Source of the DNA: Paguma larvata
Lineage: Eukaryota; Chordata; Mammalia; Carnivora; Viverridae
Direction of reading: 5' to 3'
DNA length: 64,000 nucleotides
NCBI GenBank assembly: GCA_030068075.1
Contig: CM057830.1
Coordinates: 23,964,247-24,028,246 of the forward strand
The position numbers and the translations under genes are program-made. The notes below the pieces were generated by a model. That model was given only the letters and a program-made list of their open reading frames with translations, did not search any database and was not told the DNA's origin. Positions 32,769 through 44,229 of the stretch are shown here, piece after piece (position 1 is the first letter of the stretch; each line of letters opens with the position of its first letter).

Positions 32769-33428
32769 TGTGGTAGACAGAATCTTAACATGGCCTCCAA
32801 GATTCCCACCCATTAGTATAAACATCTTCATAAACATTGTGAGTGGGTGGAATCTGTGAATATAATAGGGTATAACTCCCATGGTTAAGAGACTGAACTC
32901 TCATGGTTTACTTCATTTTGAATTTATCTAAAGGGAGATTATCCCTGGTGGGCCTGACCTAATCAGGTGAGTCCTTAAAAGAGAGCTTTGGCCTTTTCTG
33001 AAAGGAAAAGAGATTTAAAGTGTTAGAGAGATTGTTTTTGTGCCTTAGATGGAGCAAATAGTCATGTTGTGAAATGGCCTACAGAGGAGGTGACATGGTA
33101 AGAACCTAAGAGTGGCCTGTAGGAGCTGAGAATCCCCCTTGGCTGACAGAAAGCAAGAAAACAGATCTCAGTCATATATCCTTAAGGAAATGAATTTTTC
33201 CAACAACTTGAGAAAGATAGAAAGGGAAACTTTGCTTAGTCAAGCTTCCCGATAGGGACATAGCTGGCCACCACCTTGGTTTCAGCCTTTTGGGATCCTG
33301 AGCAGAGGACCCCCAGCTAAAAGGTGCCAAAATCTGACCTGTGGAAACTATGAGATAATAAATTTGTGTTGCTTTAAGCTTCTAAGTTTGACGTCGTTTG
33401 TTACGCAGCAATATATAACCAATACACA
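32769..33428 (+). mobile_element. ERVL/MaLR-class LTR, near complete
   Basis: Starts 'tgtggtagacagaatcttaa', continues with 'gagattatccctggtgggcc' and 'tgacctaatcaggtgagtcc', then 'gagctgagaatcccccttgg', 'ggatcctgagcagaggaccc', polyadenylation signal in 'gagataataaatttgtgttg', and ends 'gcaatatataaccaatacac'. About 660 bases with both termini recognisable. No internal retroviral sequence adjoins it, so it is a solo LTR. The duplication of flanking bases is not clear. Confidence 0.85.
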
Positions 33429-33484
33429 GAACTGCCTTGGAAATTGATTACCATGGTCAGTCTATTAGATTAAAGGTCCGTAAT

Positions 33485-34555
33485 GCACGCAAATTTTTTG
33501 TACCTCAAAAGACATCGTCAAGAGAGTGAAAAGACAACCTACAAATGGGGAAAAAATATTTGCAAGTCATATGTCGAATAAGGGACTCGTGCACAGAATA
33601 AAGAACTCAGGGCACCCGGGTAGCTCAGTCGGTTAAGCGTCTGACTCCTGACTTGCAGTCAGGTCATGATCTTGAAGGTCCAGGGTTCGGACCCCACGTC
33701 AGGCTCTGTGCTGGGAGTGCAGAGCCTACTTGGGATTCTGTATCCCTCTCTCTCTCTCTCTCTGTCCTTTCCCTGCTTGCTCTCTGTCTCTCTGTCTCTC
33801 AAATAAAAATAAAAATAAAACGTTACATATTCTTGTATTTTTTTAAGAACTCTAAAAAAAAATCAAATAATAAAAAGACAAATACCCAACAGACATTTCT
33901 CCAAAGAAGATAGACAAATGGCCAGTAAGCACACAAGTGCTGCTCAACAGTATTAATCATCAGGATGATGCCGATCAAAAACAGAATGAGTTTTCACCTT
34001 CTGTCCACCGGGATAGCTGTAATAAAAAGAGGACGTGAAATCTGAGTGCTCCTTCATTGCTGCCAGAAAGGTAGAATGGTGCAGCCACCTTGGTCACCAG
34101 TCTGGCGGGCCCTCAACAATCCCCCTCCTCGAAATCCACACAAGAAAAAGCTGTCCACACAAATACTGGCATATGCATGTTCATAGAAGCATTCCTCATA
34201 CTAGGAAAGAGTGGAAACAATCCAAATGGCCATCGCCTGATGAGGATATTGTCATCCGTCCATACAATGAACTACTATTTAGCAATAAAAAGACCACATG
34301 TTGTATGATTCTCTTTATATGGAAAGTTCAAAAAGGCAAATATATATAAACAGAAAATACATTAGTGTTTACTTGGGGTGGAAGGCGGGTCACAGGCCTG
34401 ACCATTAATAGCGTAGGGATTCTTTTGAGGAAAAAATGGAAATATTCTAAAATGAGGTTGAAGTGATGGTTGCTCGACTGTAAATAGAGTAAAAGCTGTT
34501 GAATTGTACTCTTAAATGAATTTTATAGTATATGTATTATATTTCACTTAAGCTG
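33485..34555 (+). mobile_element. L1M ORF2 end and 3'UTR, split by a SINE
   Basis: Sense old L1: 'tttgtacctcaaaagacatc', 'gaaaagacaacctacaaatg', then after the SINE 'acatttctccaaagaagata', 'gtctggcgggccctcaacaa', 'gcatgttcatagaagcattc', 'ccatacaatgaactactatt', 'gcgtagggattcttttgagg', 'ctgttgaattgtactcttaa'. About 0.85 kb of L1 remains around the insertion. Confidence 0.85.
33610..33844 (+). mobile_element. CAN-SINE inside L1M
   Basis: Head 'gggcacccgggtagctcagt', long CT tract, then A/AT tail. 'aagaactc' occurs at 33602-33609 and again at 33845-33852, marking the duplication. About 20 bases of T-rich sequence lie between the A-rich tail and the right duplication. Confidence 0.93.
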
Positions 34556-34562
34556 GTCTTTT

Positions 34563-34768
34563 TAAAAGATTTTTTAAAAGTTTATTTTGAGAGAGACACG
34601 GCACACCAGTAGGGAGGGGCCAAGAGAAAGAAGACAGAGTATCCCAAGCAGGGTCTGAGCTGTCAGCACAGAGCCCAGCGAGGGTCTCGAACTCACAAAC
34701 CGTGAGATCATGACCTGAGCTGAAACCAAGAGTCTGATGCTTAACATACTGAGCCACCCAGGCGCCTC
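34563..34768 (-). mobile_element. CAN-SINE at the L1M 3' end
   Basis: Minus-strand copy whose head ends 'gagccacccaggcgcctc'. The flanks resemble each other (ctggtctttttaa and ctgtcttttttaa), so a duplication is likely but imperfect. Confidence 0.93.
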
Positions 34769-34919
34769 ATACTGTCTTTTTTAATGCTAGTTTTCCCTTA
34801 TTTTGCTGGGGCCATGCTAGGAGAGCATGTGTTCTGTAATAATAAGACAAAACAAAAACAAAAAACGGTCAATCCATTGATGGGCATAACTCAGTGACCA
34901 GATGTGATACACTTTCTGA

Positions 34920-35070
34920 GAGGGCTGGAGAGGCAGCATGGCAGAGGGTCAAGTGGCATTCACTAAGCAGAGAATTTTCTTCTCTTAGCTTGCTGGCTTG
35001 CTGAGCCTCAATATTGCCTGGCACGAGGAGGGATTGAACTGGATAAATTCCCAGTCGCTCCCCATTCTAA
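34920..35070 (+). mobile_element. possible MIR
   Basis: 'gaggcagcatggcagagggt' resembles the MIR start, and 'gctgagcctcaatattgcct' its core, but divergence is high. Confidence 0.35.
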
Positions 35071-35258
35071 ATATTCAGCTTAATGACTTACCCAAAGATA
35101 ATCACTAAAATGATATTCAAAGTAGCCAATTATGCCAGATATCCCTGAAAAAGTCCTTACTTTCTTTAAATGAAAGAATTTATTTAAATTCATAAGTGTA
35201 ACCAAGGATGACCTCAAGCATTTCATGGTACCCTTCTGTGTTACTTACTCTCAATTTT

Positions 35259-35478
35259 TTTTTTAATTTTTTATGATGTTTGTTTATTTTTGAGAGAGAG
35301 AGACAGAATGTGAGCCAGGGGAGGGGCACAGACAGAGAGGGAGACACAGAATCTGAAGCAGGCTCCAGGCTCTGAGCTGTCAGCACAGAGCCCGACGCGG
35401 GCCTCAAACTCACAGACTGTGAGATCACGACCTGAGCCGAAGTCAGACGCCCAACCGACTGAGCCACCCAGGCGCCCC
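35259..35478 (-). mobile_element. CAN-SINE (SINEC_Fc), well preserved
   Basis: Complete minus-strand copy close to the feline consensus, head ending 'gagccacccaggcgcccc'. Flanks: acttactctcaatttt at 35243-35258 and acttactctctatttt at 35479-35494 (15 of 16). Confidence 0.96.
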
Positions 35479-35494
35479 ACTTACTCTCTATTTT

Positions 35495-36285
35495 AATGCT
35501 CATGTGAGTTTTATACAAACTACCATGTATGTCTGAAGCACAGTCATTTGCGTTGGATTTCCTCATACCAATTTTGTTCTTACTCTTTAGCTAAATTATT
35601 TTCAGGCCATTTTTAATTTACCTGTTCTGAAAGCTCAGGAAAGAGGAAAGGAAAGAACACAAACCAGTTTAATGCAATGAAAAAACATTTCAGTTCCACT
35701 TAGAACATCTAAATGGCTTTCCACTCTCCTTGGTCACTAAATACTCGCAAGGCCTTAGTCTATTAGTTACTAAGGTAACCCAAAGCTGGCAGCGTGTTGA
35801 CATACTTTTCAAGGCCAACAGATTTTTCAGTATTTCACAGATAGTGTCACATTAACCTCAAACTTGTCCTTTTCCCAAAAGTACAATGGTTGTTGGAATG
35901 AATCTGTTATAATTTTATTGTTTCTTTTTTTTAAATGTAGCTTTTCGCTGCACTTTCTTTCAGATCAGATGCTATTTATTCTGTTTTTAGAGTAACCTAG
36001 TGGTACAACTCAGCTATCTGAATTGATCCCTGCGTTAAACCACGCCTTTGCGCTTCGTGCCGGGTACTCACAGGCTGAGTCAGAATCTGTGTAGTCATCC
36101 AAATGCTGCGCGAAACAGAGGACATCCTTCGATTTACCTTGGCAGCCCCGTAAGAATATACCTGGTGTAAATTGAGGCGAAGAGGGTGTAATGGTGAGAA
36201 AGGATAAAAACGGACAGCCTTTTGGCCATTAATTATGGTGTCTAAACCTTGATGAGAGAAGCTGTGTTAAGGAAGTGAGGTTGCT
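35495..36285. other. no recognised feature
   Basis: About 0.8 kb of single-copy-looking sequence. A somewhat CpG-richer patch lies at 36040-36110. Confidence 0.4.
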
Positions 36286-36507
36286 GGGGAGCCTGTGTGG
36301 CTCATTCGGTTAAGTCGGGTAAGCCACTTGGGCTCATGTCATGGTCTTGCGGTTCGTGGGTTCGAGCTCCGAGTCAGGCTCTGTGCTGACAGCTGGGAGC
36401 CTGGAGCCTGCTTCAGATTCTGTGTCTCCCTCTCTGTCTCTGCCCCTCCCCTGCTCAAACTCTGTCTCTCAAAAATAAATAAACATTAAAAAAAAGTTTT
36501 AAAAAGA
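36286..36507 (+). mobile_element. CAN-SINE, first of a head-to-tail pair
   Basis: Head with a small duplication or rearrangement ('ggttaagtcgggtaagccac'), CT-rich middle, tail 'aaaaataaataaacattaaa'. The next SINE starts directly after the A-rich tail. Confidence 0.95.
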
Positions 36508-36740
36508 GGGGCACCTGGTGGCTCAGTCGGTAAGCGTCCGACTTCGGCTCAGGTCATGATCTCATGGTTCATGACTTTCAGCCCCGCATTGGGCTCTGTG
36601 CTGACAGCTTAGAGCCAGGAGCCTGCTTCGGATCTGTGTCTTTCTCTCTCTCTCTCTCTCTGTCTGCCCCTCCCCTGCTCATGTGCTCTCTCTCTCCCTC
36701 TTTAAAAAATAAACATTAAAAAATTATTTTGATTAAAAAA
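36508..36740 (+). mobile_element. CAN-SINE, second of a head-to-tail pair
   Basis: Starts 'ggggcacctggtggctcagt' immediately after the first copy's tail and ends in its own A-rich run. 'gaggttg' occurs before the pair (about 36277-36283) and after it (about 36745-36751). This fits one outer duplication with the second SINE landing in the first tail. Confidence 0.95.
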
Positions 36741-36754
36741 AATGAGAGGTTGTA

Positions 36755-37204
36755 GCCAGGAATCTGGTGTATTTCCTCATAGCCCATCGTTGCAATGAGA
36801 AGGTCAGGCGTGCTACCTAGTGTGTCTAAGAATCAGCTACTTTACAAATTTAAACACGGTGCTTAGAGCGAATTAGTCTTTTCCAAATAACCCAAATTAA
36901 CAGTAAATTGAGATAAATGTACATTTGAGTAGATATATTAAATATTAATAAAAGCAAATATACTGACAGCAGATTACTCTTTGTTTAACAATTATGTACT
37001 TAAGAAAAATTTGAGATAATTTACATGTAATAAATCTGATCCAAGAAAATGCCAGTATCTAAAATCATGGCAGTGTTCAACTATTTGCAAACCCTCCCCC
37101 ACAAATTGAGCGCTAATATTTGTTGGTGGTGAAATTCTCCTTCTAAAGTTCAAGTTCTTTTAGATTTAGTAGTTTTTAGAAGCTCTTAAATTTATTCACT
37201 TTCA
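36755..37204. other. AT-rich spacer
   Basis: 450 bases between the two SINE pairs, without a recognised element. Confidence 0.4.
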
Positions 37205-37308
37205 GGGGCATCTCGCTGGCTCAGTTGGTAGAGCATGAGACGCTTGACCTCAGAGTTCTGAGTTCAATACCCACATTGGATTAGAGATTACTTAAAATCT
37301 TTTTTCTA
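37205..37308 (+). mobile_element. short carnivore SINE (tRNA-Lys type, about 100 bp)
   Basis: 'ggggcatctcgctggctcag', 'ttggtagagcatgagacgct', 'gagttctgagttcaataccc', 'ttagagattacttaaaatct'. This lacks the CT-rich part of SINEC_Fc and belongs to the shorter, older carnivore-wide type, as does the copy at 53428. A B-box-like gagttcaata is visible. Confidence 0.85.
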
Positions 37309-37540
37309 GGGGTGCTTGTGTGGTTCAGTCAGTTAAGTGTCCAACTTCTGCTCAGGTCATGATCTCACGACTTGTGAGTTCTAGCCCCATGTCGGACTAG
37401 GTGCTGACAGCTGGAATCCCAGAACCTGTTTCGGATTCTGTGTCTCCCTCTCTCTCTGCCCCTCTCTCGCTCATGCTGTCTCTGTGTCTCTCTCTCTCTT
37501 TCTTAAAAATAAATAAACATTTTAAAAAATAAACTTTTTC
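37309..37540 (+). mobile_element. CAN-SINE directly after a short SINE
   Basis: Starts 'ggggtgcttgtgtggttcag' at the end of the preceding short SINE's T-rich tail, has a long CT part, ends 'aaaaataaataaacatttta'. Second head-to-tail pair within 1.3 kb. Confidence 0.93.
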
Positions 37541-38179
37541 TAAACCTTTATTTGCTTTCAGTTTAGTGAATTTTCAGGCATCCTTACACTTAATCTTATT
37601 TGCTTAAATTCTTTTAAAAAGTTATTTCTAGACATGGTCAAGTACATCAAGTTCATATTGAGTTCATCAATTGGGTTAATAAAATGATTTCATAGTTGGT
37701 GTATTCAGGTTTGTCTAGGCAAAAATAATGTCCTTAGTGTCTACCCCATTTTAACTGTTTTGATTGCTGCTTATTTATAGTTTGTTTGGTCTCACTATGT
37801 TAATGAAATTCTAAAAGGGCACAGTCGAGTGTCACAGAGTTTTATTTCATCATCTAACCCTTTGGTTTTTTAAAACTAGGTTCAAAATTCAATTAAGATC
37901 ACATAGACTGTTCACAAATAAGCTGCCTTAAGTAGAATAAAATATTAACCATAACACAGGAAAATGTAAAAAACATTTGAAAGGAGCAATGCTTGGAAGA
38001 TTCTAAAACTCAAGAGAAGTTTTATAATATAATTGAAATTGTATTTTCAGACACTAAAAAAGAGAGCCTCTGCCTTGTCAGATTTTACTGAAGAGGTGAT
38101 ACACTAACTGTTTTCAGGTTTTTGAGCTCCATGTGAGTAACCTCGGATTCTTTATATTTTTTGAACAGATTTGATAGGT
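37541..38179. other. no recognised feature
   Basis: AT-rich sequence between a SINE and an L1M fragment. Confidence 0.4.
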
Positions 38180-38645
38180 AAGACTGTAAGTTTAACGTAT
38201 GTATGTTACTTAGATACATTTACATTTTGTAATGTGATTGCTATTGTGATATTTATCCCATTATATAATGAGGGTACGGTATTGTCTATATTCGTTACAC
38301 TGTACGTTAGATCTCTGCAGCTTATTTGGTGCCCATTTCACATTTGCACCCTAAACACCGTCGGTCACATTCCCCGATCCCCAGGTAATTACCATTTTAC
38401 TCTCTGTCTTTTACAAGTTTCAGTTTTTAAGATTCCACGTATAGGTGATGTCATAGAGTTTTTGTCATTGTGTGACTTACCTCATTTAGCATAGTGTGCT
38501 CAGTGTCCGTCGTGCTGTCACACATAGCAGGGCAGCCTCCTTTCTCATGGCCGAATAATACTGCATTGTGTATATAACCACATCTTTTGTTATCCATTTA
38601 TCCATTGGTGGGCATTTAGGTTGTTTCCATATCTTGGTCTGAGTC
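38180..38645 (-). mobile_element. L1M 3'UTR fragment
   Basis: Antisense old L1: 'gtacggtattgtctatattc', 'tttttaagattccacgtata', 'ggtgatgtcatagagttttt', 'catggccgaataatactgca', 'ccattggtgggcatttaggt'. Ends abruptly on the right. Confidence 0.75.
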
Positions 38646-39046
38646 TTCGTAAACTAAGAAACTTTCTGTTGAGTATTTCATTCCTGTTGATTTACTCAAG
38701 AAGAATAAACACTGTCATATATTAGAAGGAACAGGATAGACCTTGAAAGTCAGTTAATCCTGTCTGAGAAAACCTAGTCAAAGGTAGCCAGTTATAATAT
38801 CAGATAAACAGATAATCAGTGAATCACAAACTCTTTATCATTTGCCAAAGCCTAGCACTGTCGTAGAAGTTATTAGACACATAAAAGAAATGTAACCTTA
38901 TTTTGTAACTAAGCTAGTGACACACAGTATATCGATGACATAATCGTGCTGTATCTTTCCTTCTAAATTGTGAACAACTTAGCGTATGGGACTGGTTTTT
39001 ATTTGCCTTTTTATTCTTCCCAGTTCCTATCACTGAATCCTGAATT
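38646..39046. other. mostly unassigned; weak L2-like end near 38960-39045
   Basis: 'gcgtatgggactggttttta' and 'cagttcctatcactgaatcc' faintly recall the L2 3' end, too diverged to assert. Confidence 0.3.
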
Positions 39047-39060
39047 CAGAATGTGAATAG

Positions 39061-39267
39061 AGGTGCCTGGGTGGCTCAGTCAGTTAAGCGGCCAGCTTGG
39101 GCTCAGGTCATGATCTTGCAGTTCGTGGGTTCAAGCCCTTTGTCGGGCTCTGTGCTGACAGCTCAGAGCCTGGAGCCTGCTTCGGATTCTGTGTCTCCCT
39201 CTCTCTCTGCCCCTCCCCTGCTTGCACTCTCTTTCTCTCTCAAAAATAAATACACGTTGAAAAAAAC
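39061..39267 (+). mobile_element. CAN-SINE (SINEC_Fc), well preserved
   Basis: Near-consensus plus-strand copy. The RNA polymerase III A-box-like tggctcagtcag lies at 39072-39083 and the B-box-like ggttcaagccc at 39128-39138. Flanks: cagaatgtgaatag (39047-39060) and cagaatgtgaacag (39268-39281), 13 of 14 identical. Confidence 0.96.
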
Positions 39268-39281
39268 CAGAATGTGAACAG

Positions 39282-39704
39282 ATGTAGGTAGGAACCAAAA
39301 CCAGACTTTTTCTTCTTGACAATTGAGTCTAAATCCTGGTAAGAAAGGGCCTCGATGATTATAATTTCTCTAACTGCCCCACTTGTCCCCTGCTGTCACA
39401 CATGATCAGCTGAGTTGCTGTACATGTAACCAACAAAATAATAGACTGAATCTCAGCTCTCTTATCTCTGTTAAAAAAGTGTTTATTGCGATGACCTTTC
39501 AGATTTGCTCGCCCTTGGTAGCTTTTGTGTGCTTTGATGAAGACCGATGCATCTGCATTGTTTCCTTTAGAACCACCGTTATGAAAACTTCCTGAATGTA
39601 GAAAAGCACTTTCTAGTTAGTGTCCACCCTTGGAATCCAGCTGCTTATAATGTTAGTTACAGTAATCCAGATTCTTGGTTCATATTATTTTTGAAAAATT
39701 GTGG
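39282..39704. other. no recognised feature
   Basis: Unique-looking sequence up to the processed pseudogene; nothing identifiable. Confidence 0.4.
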
Positions 39705-40771
39705 TCTTGGCATCAGGCTGTGGAAGAAGATGGTGGTCTCCACAGACAAATTATGAAAACAGAATATATAGCCTGAGAGTAGAATGTGGACCTCACTACC
39801 CAGAAGCTCCTCCATCAGTTGGATTTGTAACCAAAATTAATATGAATGGAATTGATAATCCCAACTGAATGGTAGGTGGACAGAGCGTACCAGTGCCAGT
39901 CAAAGGACAAAGTTCGTATAGCGTTCAAGTTGTACTTCAAGAGCTAAGACATCTAATCACATCCAAAGAAAATAAGAAGTTTCCACAGCCACCCGAAGGA
40001 CAAAATATAACAATTGATTTTAGTGGGTTTCAAACTTGTGTTAAATCAACAACCTTCTATTCATGTTCATGTCTTAACTGAATCTCACAATGCAAAATAG
40101 CCACACATGAAATGAAAGAATTCCAGCTGGTAAATGTGACCTGGACATTTGTAAGGACATAGTTAATATATACACACCTTCGTGTTTTCAGGTTACGGGA
40201 GGAAAAATGCAACATTATTTTTTAATCCCTTGTTAAGGCACTGCCATTTAAGCAGCCTGGAGTACTTAAAGTAGAATTCGAGTTTGTAAGACGAAAGCAT
40301 GGGAAGAAGAGTCAGATGCTGTGGAGGCATGCGTATTTCTGAAAAGCAAAAAAGTCTCAAGAAGGAAAAACAGAAATGGCATGCTTTATCCATCTTGCTA
40401 AGTGAAAGGTCCTCGAGCTGAAATTGTCTAAAGTAGCAGGTACAATGAATACTGTTACAAATTGTGTTAATTTTTGAAGCAGTGTGGGTGCTGACTATGA
40501 GGAGTATGAAAAATAAGTTCAGGATTGTTTCGATACCTGTATTTACAATAAAATAATGTTGTGGGAGAGGTCGATGAATTTCGGTTAAAAGCCGTCCCTT
40601 TGTGTTACGTGTCACATACATGGTCAACGTTTGTTAGGGTCTTTGTTTGACACACCATGCATTTAAGGGAAATGAACAAAAAGGAAATAGGTGTATGGAT
40701 ATGTGATTTTGAGGTCGAAGTTAGTCTTAAAATGTAAATAAAATGTGGAGCATGTCCTCAGGGAAAAAAAA
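39705..40771 (+). pseudogene. UBE2V2: processed pseudogene of UBE2V2 (MMS2)
   Basis: The parent gene encodes an inactive E2 variant that pairs with UBC13 to build K63-linked ubiquitin chains in DNA-damage tolerance. Here a contiguous intronless stretch reads [13 protein letters not shown] (near 39747-39785), [38 protein letters not shown] and PQPPEGQ, which follow the C-terminal half of the protein. An in-frame TGA at 39866-39868, an upstream frameshift and a one-base loss at the stop region break it. The first part of the coding region is missing or scrambled. About 0.75 kb of 3'UTR follows, with AATAAA at 40737-40742 and a short A run at 40764-40771. The wording of the C-terminus and residues such as VPV favour UBE2V2 over UBE2V1. 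5' truncation plus poly(A) indicates L1-mediated retrocopying. Confidence 0.9.
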
Positions 40772-41937
40772 TTGCATTCTTTTTAGTTGGCCAGTTTTAC
40801 CGTAAAATTCATCGTTTCAGTTTTTGCTGATTTTATTTGGGACAACATATCCTTTTATTCTGAAAGCATTTAAAACCTTTGAGAAAGGGAGCAAGTAGGA
40901 GGGGGGAAATACTAATTTGTCTAGTTCTGATCAGTTAAAGAGATAATATGAACAAAAGCAACTGTGGTTACCTCTAAGGTTCTGGGGTGGAGGGAAACAA
41001 AACTGCTCCACTCAGCTCTAGAAAAAAACCATTGTCTTTGACCTGCTCCCAGCTCCATCCTTGAATTTTTGATCCCTGACAGAGTCTAGTCGACCTTTTG
41101 TCTTGGAACTTTTAAGTGCTTTGTACCCACGTTCTGGCAAAACCTTGCACCGTAGCGTTTCTTTATTGATGTCTAGTCATTTTCTGGATTCTGCGAATGC
41201 CTTCAAGTCATATTGCCAACATGCAGTTTAGAAGAGAAACTGGTTCACTTCAATCCTGCCACTCTTCAGGCAGTTGATGAATAGTAAAATATTGGGTAGC
41301 TACCATTGCATTAGCGTGTCTCATCTGTTCTAGGTATGACATTAGGCTTTCTATGCATGTTTCTTAATGATACAGAAAAATCGTCTTATTGAATCTAAGT
41401 ATGTGCACCTTGGTTCTGCAATAGGTTATCTAGTAGTCCAGCTTGTGAGAATCTTAAACACTTGCGGTTAAGATTTCACACCTCTGTAATTCATTTTATT
41501 TGCTCCCCCTTCAATCGACAGAGCACACATACTCCACACCTGTGGAAGGGAAAGCCTCACACATGTGAGGCCTCACATTTACTCTTTATTCTAGCTCTAA
41601 GATGGTATCCCGTGGAAAGCTCTATACATAAGGGTTGTAAAATTGAAAGCTGAGAAGGAGTTATTGTTAAGTAACCCCTTGCCCCAGAGAGGGAACAGAT
41701 GGACCCTCTGTGAATGTCTTCCTTCCGTACACAGTTCCCTGAATGACAGAGGGTGTCCTCACACCCCACCTGTACACATACCATAGCATCCCAAGGGGCA
41801 TGTGACCCCCGGTGGGATCACTTCCTGCCTCGGAAGAATGTTAGCGTTGTCGAGAGAGCCGGTCTAGCTCTCCAGCATCCAGAGTACTGCCACAAATGTG
41901 CTGGGTCACCTCAGATTGTTGGCTCCCTTTCTTGGAG
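40772..41937. other. 1.2 kb without recognised elements
   Basis: Unique-looking sequence with a CpG-richer portion at 41080-41160 and 41800-41870. No exon evidence. Confidence 0.4.
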
Positions 41938-41946
41938 CCACTATTT

Positions 41947-42169
41947 CTTTTTTTTTTTTTAATTTTTTTAATGTTTATTTATTTTCGAGAGAGAGAGAGA
42001 GAAAGTGTGCAAGCAGGGGAGGGGCAGAGAGGGAGACACAGAATCTGAAGCCGACTCCAGGCTCTGAGCTATCAGCACAGATCCTGACCCTGGACGTGAA
42101 CCTACGAACTGCGAGATCATGACCTGAGCTGAAGCCGGACACTTAACTGACTGAGCCACCCACACACCC
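41947..42169 (-). mobile_element. CAN-SINE
   Basis: T-rich left end, (GA)n stretch, head ending 'gactgagccacccacacacc'. Flanked by ccactattt at 41938-41946 and 42170-42178. Confidence 0.94.
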
Positions 42170-42178
42170 CCACTATTT

Positions 42179-43190
42179 ATCAAAGGATTTGTCTAGGCTT
42201 CTCTTCAAAGTAAACAATCCAGGAACAGAACTCAGAGACATTGTTTCACTAGGTAGGTCACCACTACTACCACTGTAACCTGTAAGCTGATCCCAATCCA
42301 GAAAGAAGCTAAGACACTACAGACCTCCTAATGCAGGCAGATTTAAGAAAGCAAATGGTGGCCCTGCATTCTGAACCTGTATCCTCTGTCCAGAGAGTGG
42401 GCTCTGTGAGCCAAACTGTATCCCTTCTATGGCAGCTGGGCCACTGTTCCCAGGCCCTAGAGCACGGTGCAAGGACAGGCCATCCTTACTTCATCAAGAC
42501 CCAGCAACCTTCATCCTTCAGCACCTCTTACTATGTTTCCCCTCTTCCTCAGAATAGAAGAAATTATTATTTGTCATTATCTGTGGCTTAAATGTGGATG
42601 TAACTTTGTTATTGCTATTACAATATTTTGCTCTCTTGTTTGACTTTTGCCCAGATCTCAGTCTTGCCTGGCAGAGGACCCTGTGTTGACTGTTTTCTCT
42701 TTGTGAAACGAAATGTGAAAGTGAGAAGTCGCCCTGATATGTAATAACTCTCTCCTCACCCTAGAATAAGTTTCTTTTGTAAAGGATCAGTGGAACCCAA
42801 ACTGTATAGTAAATGGAGCGGTACTGGGTCGCTGCAGGAATTTCTCCCTTAAATCTCTTGAACACAGAGACACACACTGGGTGATGTACCTAGGGTTTCG
42901 AAGTAAAATCTTTGGTTTAGTCCCCAAATACCATGATTTAAAACACATTTACCTTTCACACTGCTAATAGGTAATGGTCTTAATAGGCAAAGGTCACTTA
43001 GTAGTACTTTTATTTTTTTTTCTAATAATAAAATGATACTTGTTCTAGAACATCTGGAAAATTTGGAAAATACAGACAGCGCAAAGCTAGCATATTATCC
43101 AATTAACCAGAGAAAATCCCCAGTAACTTTCTAGTGTATTACCTTCTTTGTTCTAATTTTAACACATCGATTCATTCATTCATCAACTAT
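42179..43190. other. no recognised feature
   Basis: About 1 kb with no named repeat; a T run at 43011-43020 precedes an AT-rich part with 'tggaaaatttggaaaataca', which may be a decayed old element. Confidence 0.4.
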
Positions 43191-43194
43191 TTAT

Positions 43195-43365
43195 AGTTCT
43201 CAACCTTAGGTACACATTCAGAACACCTGAGGAATTTAAAAACTACTGATGTGCAGGGGCCCAGCCTCGTAATTCTGATTTCCTTGGTTGGGATAGGGTA
43301 TGGACACCAAGATTTTTAAAAAAGATTCTCTAGGTAATTCTAATGTGCCGTTGAGATTGAAAAAC
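43195..43365 (+). mobile_element. MER5-type DNA transposon fossil
   Basis: 'ttctcaaccttaggtacaca', 'cacctgaggaatttaaaaac', 'gcaggggcccagcctcgtaa', 'tctaggtaattctaatgtgc', 'gttgagattgaaaa' follow the MER5A/B layout from end to end (about 170 bases). Confidence 0.6.
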
Positions 43366-43384
43366 TCATCAATCACATTTCAGT

Positions 43385-43850
43385 GATAGGCCAGACATTG
43401 TTTAGCATGGAAATGAAATGAGAAAAAGATGTAGAGTCCCCTGCGAGCCCTTAAGTCTTGTGGAGGGACAAATGAACAGTTTGGGGAACCTAAAATAAAT
43501 ATTAGAACAGAAGACTCTACCAAGAACTGTAGAAGCATAGGAAAAGGAACCCTTCAATCTGTCTTGAGAATATTTCAAAAAGTAAGGCAGGCAGACAAAT
43601 GAGGTTGTAGAAGTGTAGGAGTGTATAGAGTGCTTAGAAAACTCTAGGCAATTCCACTAAGCTTGGCAGTCGAAGTGTTTGAAGATAATACTGGGTATGT
43701 AGGCAGCAGGCAGATTTTGAAGGATCTTGTTGGTATTGAGAATGATGGGCAGCCCTTGAAAGGTTTTGAACAGAGGAATGCTGTGGTTACATCTATGTCT
43801 AATTCACTTGTCTCTGGCATCAGTGTGGATTTAAGGGCCTGTGGAGACTA
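43385..43850 (-). mobile_element. L2 3' region
   Basis: Antisense L2: 'gataggccagacattgttta', 'gcccttaagtcttgtggagg', 'gaaggatcttgttggtattg', 'gatgggcagcccttgaaagg', 'ttttgaacagaggaatgctg'. About 465 bases of the RT C-terminal region and 3' end. Confidence 0.65.
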
Positions 43851-44229
43851 GATACGGCAAGATTAGACCCAAGTCTGTAACAAAATTCCAAGAGAACGAG
43901 TCTGACTGTTTTCGACGCCCGAGGAAGTCTCCTAGAGATTCATGGTTAATCTTATTTATCGCAATAACTTGCACTTGAATACTAAGCAGTCATGGTAAAG
44001 TTGGGTTCTGTTTTTTTTAGGGACGAGGTTCTTATAAAAGCCTGATATTTTCTTCCTGGGGATCAGCGAAGATCCCAGTAGGAAATACAATTTACCCTCA
44101 CACGGTTCAAAATTAAGAGATCTTACTATAGAGTTGATGGGGAAATTAAGGCATGTCGAGGCACCCGGAATCTAGCAGCACTGGAAAGCCATTGTCCCTT
44201 CTAAGGCAGAAGGGGACAAAACAGACACT
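43851..44229. other. no recognised feature
   Basis: No identifiable element. Confidence 0.4.

Noticed and set aside
39061..39140. tRNA-like sequence with A and B boxes
   Set aside because: It is the tRNA-Lys-derived head of a SINE (the same holds for the other SINE heads), not a tRNA gene; a cloverleaf with proper acceptor stem is not maintained.
40193..40627. 144-codon minus-strand frame
   Set aside because: It lies antisense to the 3'UTR of the UBE2V2 retrocopy and has no protein similarity.
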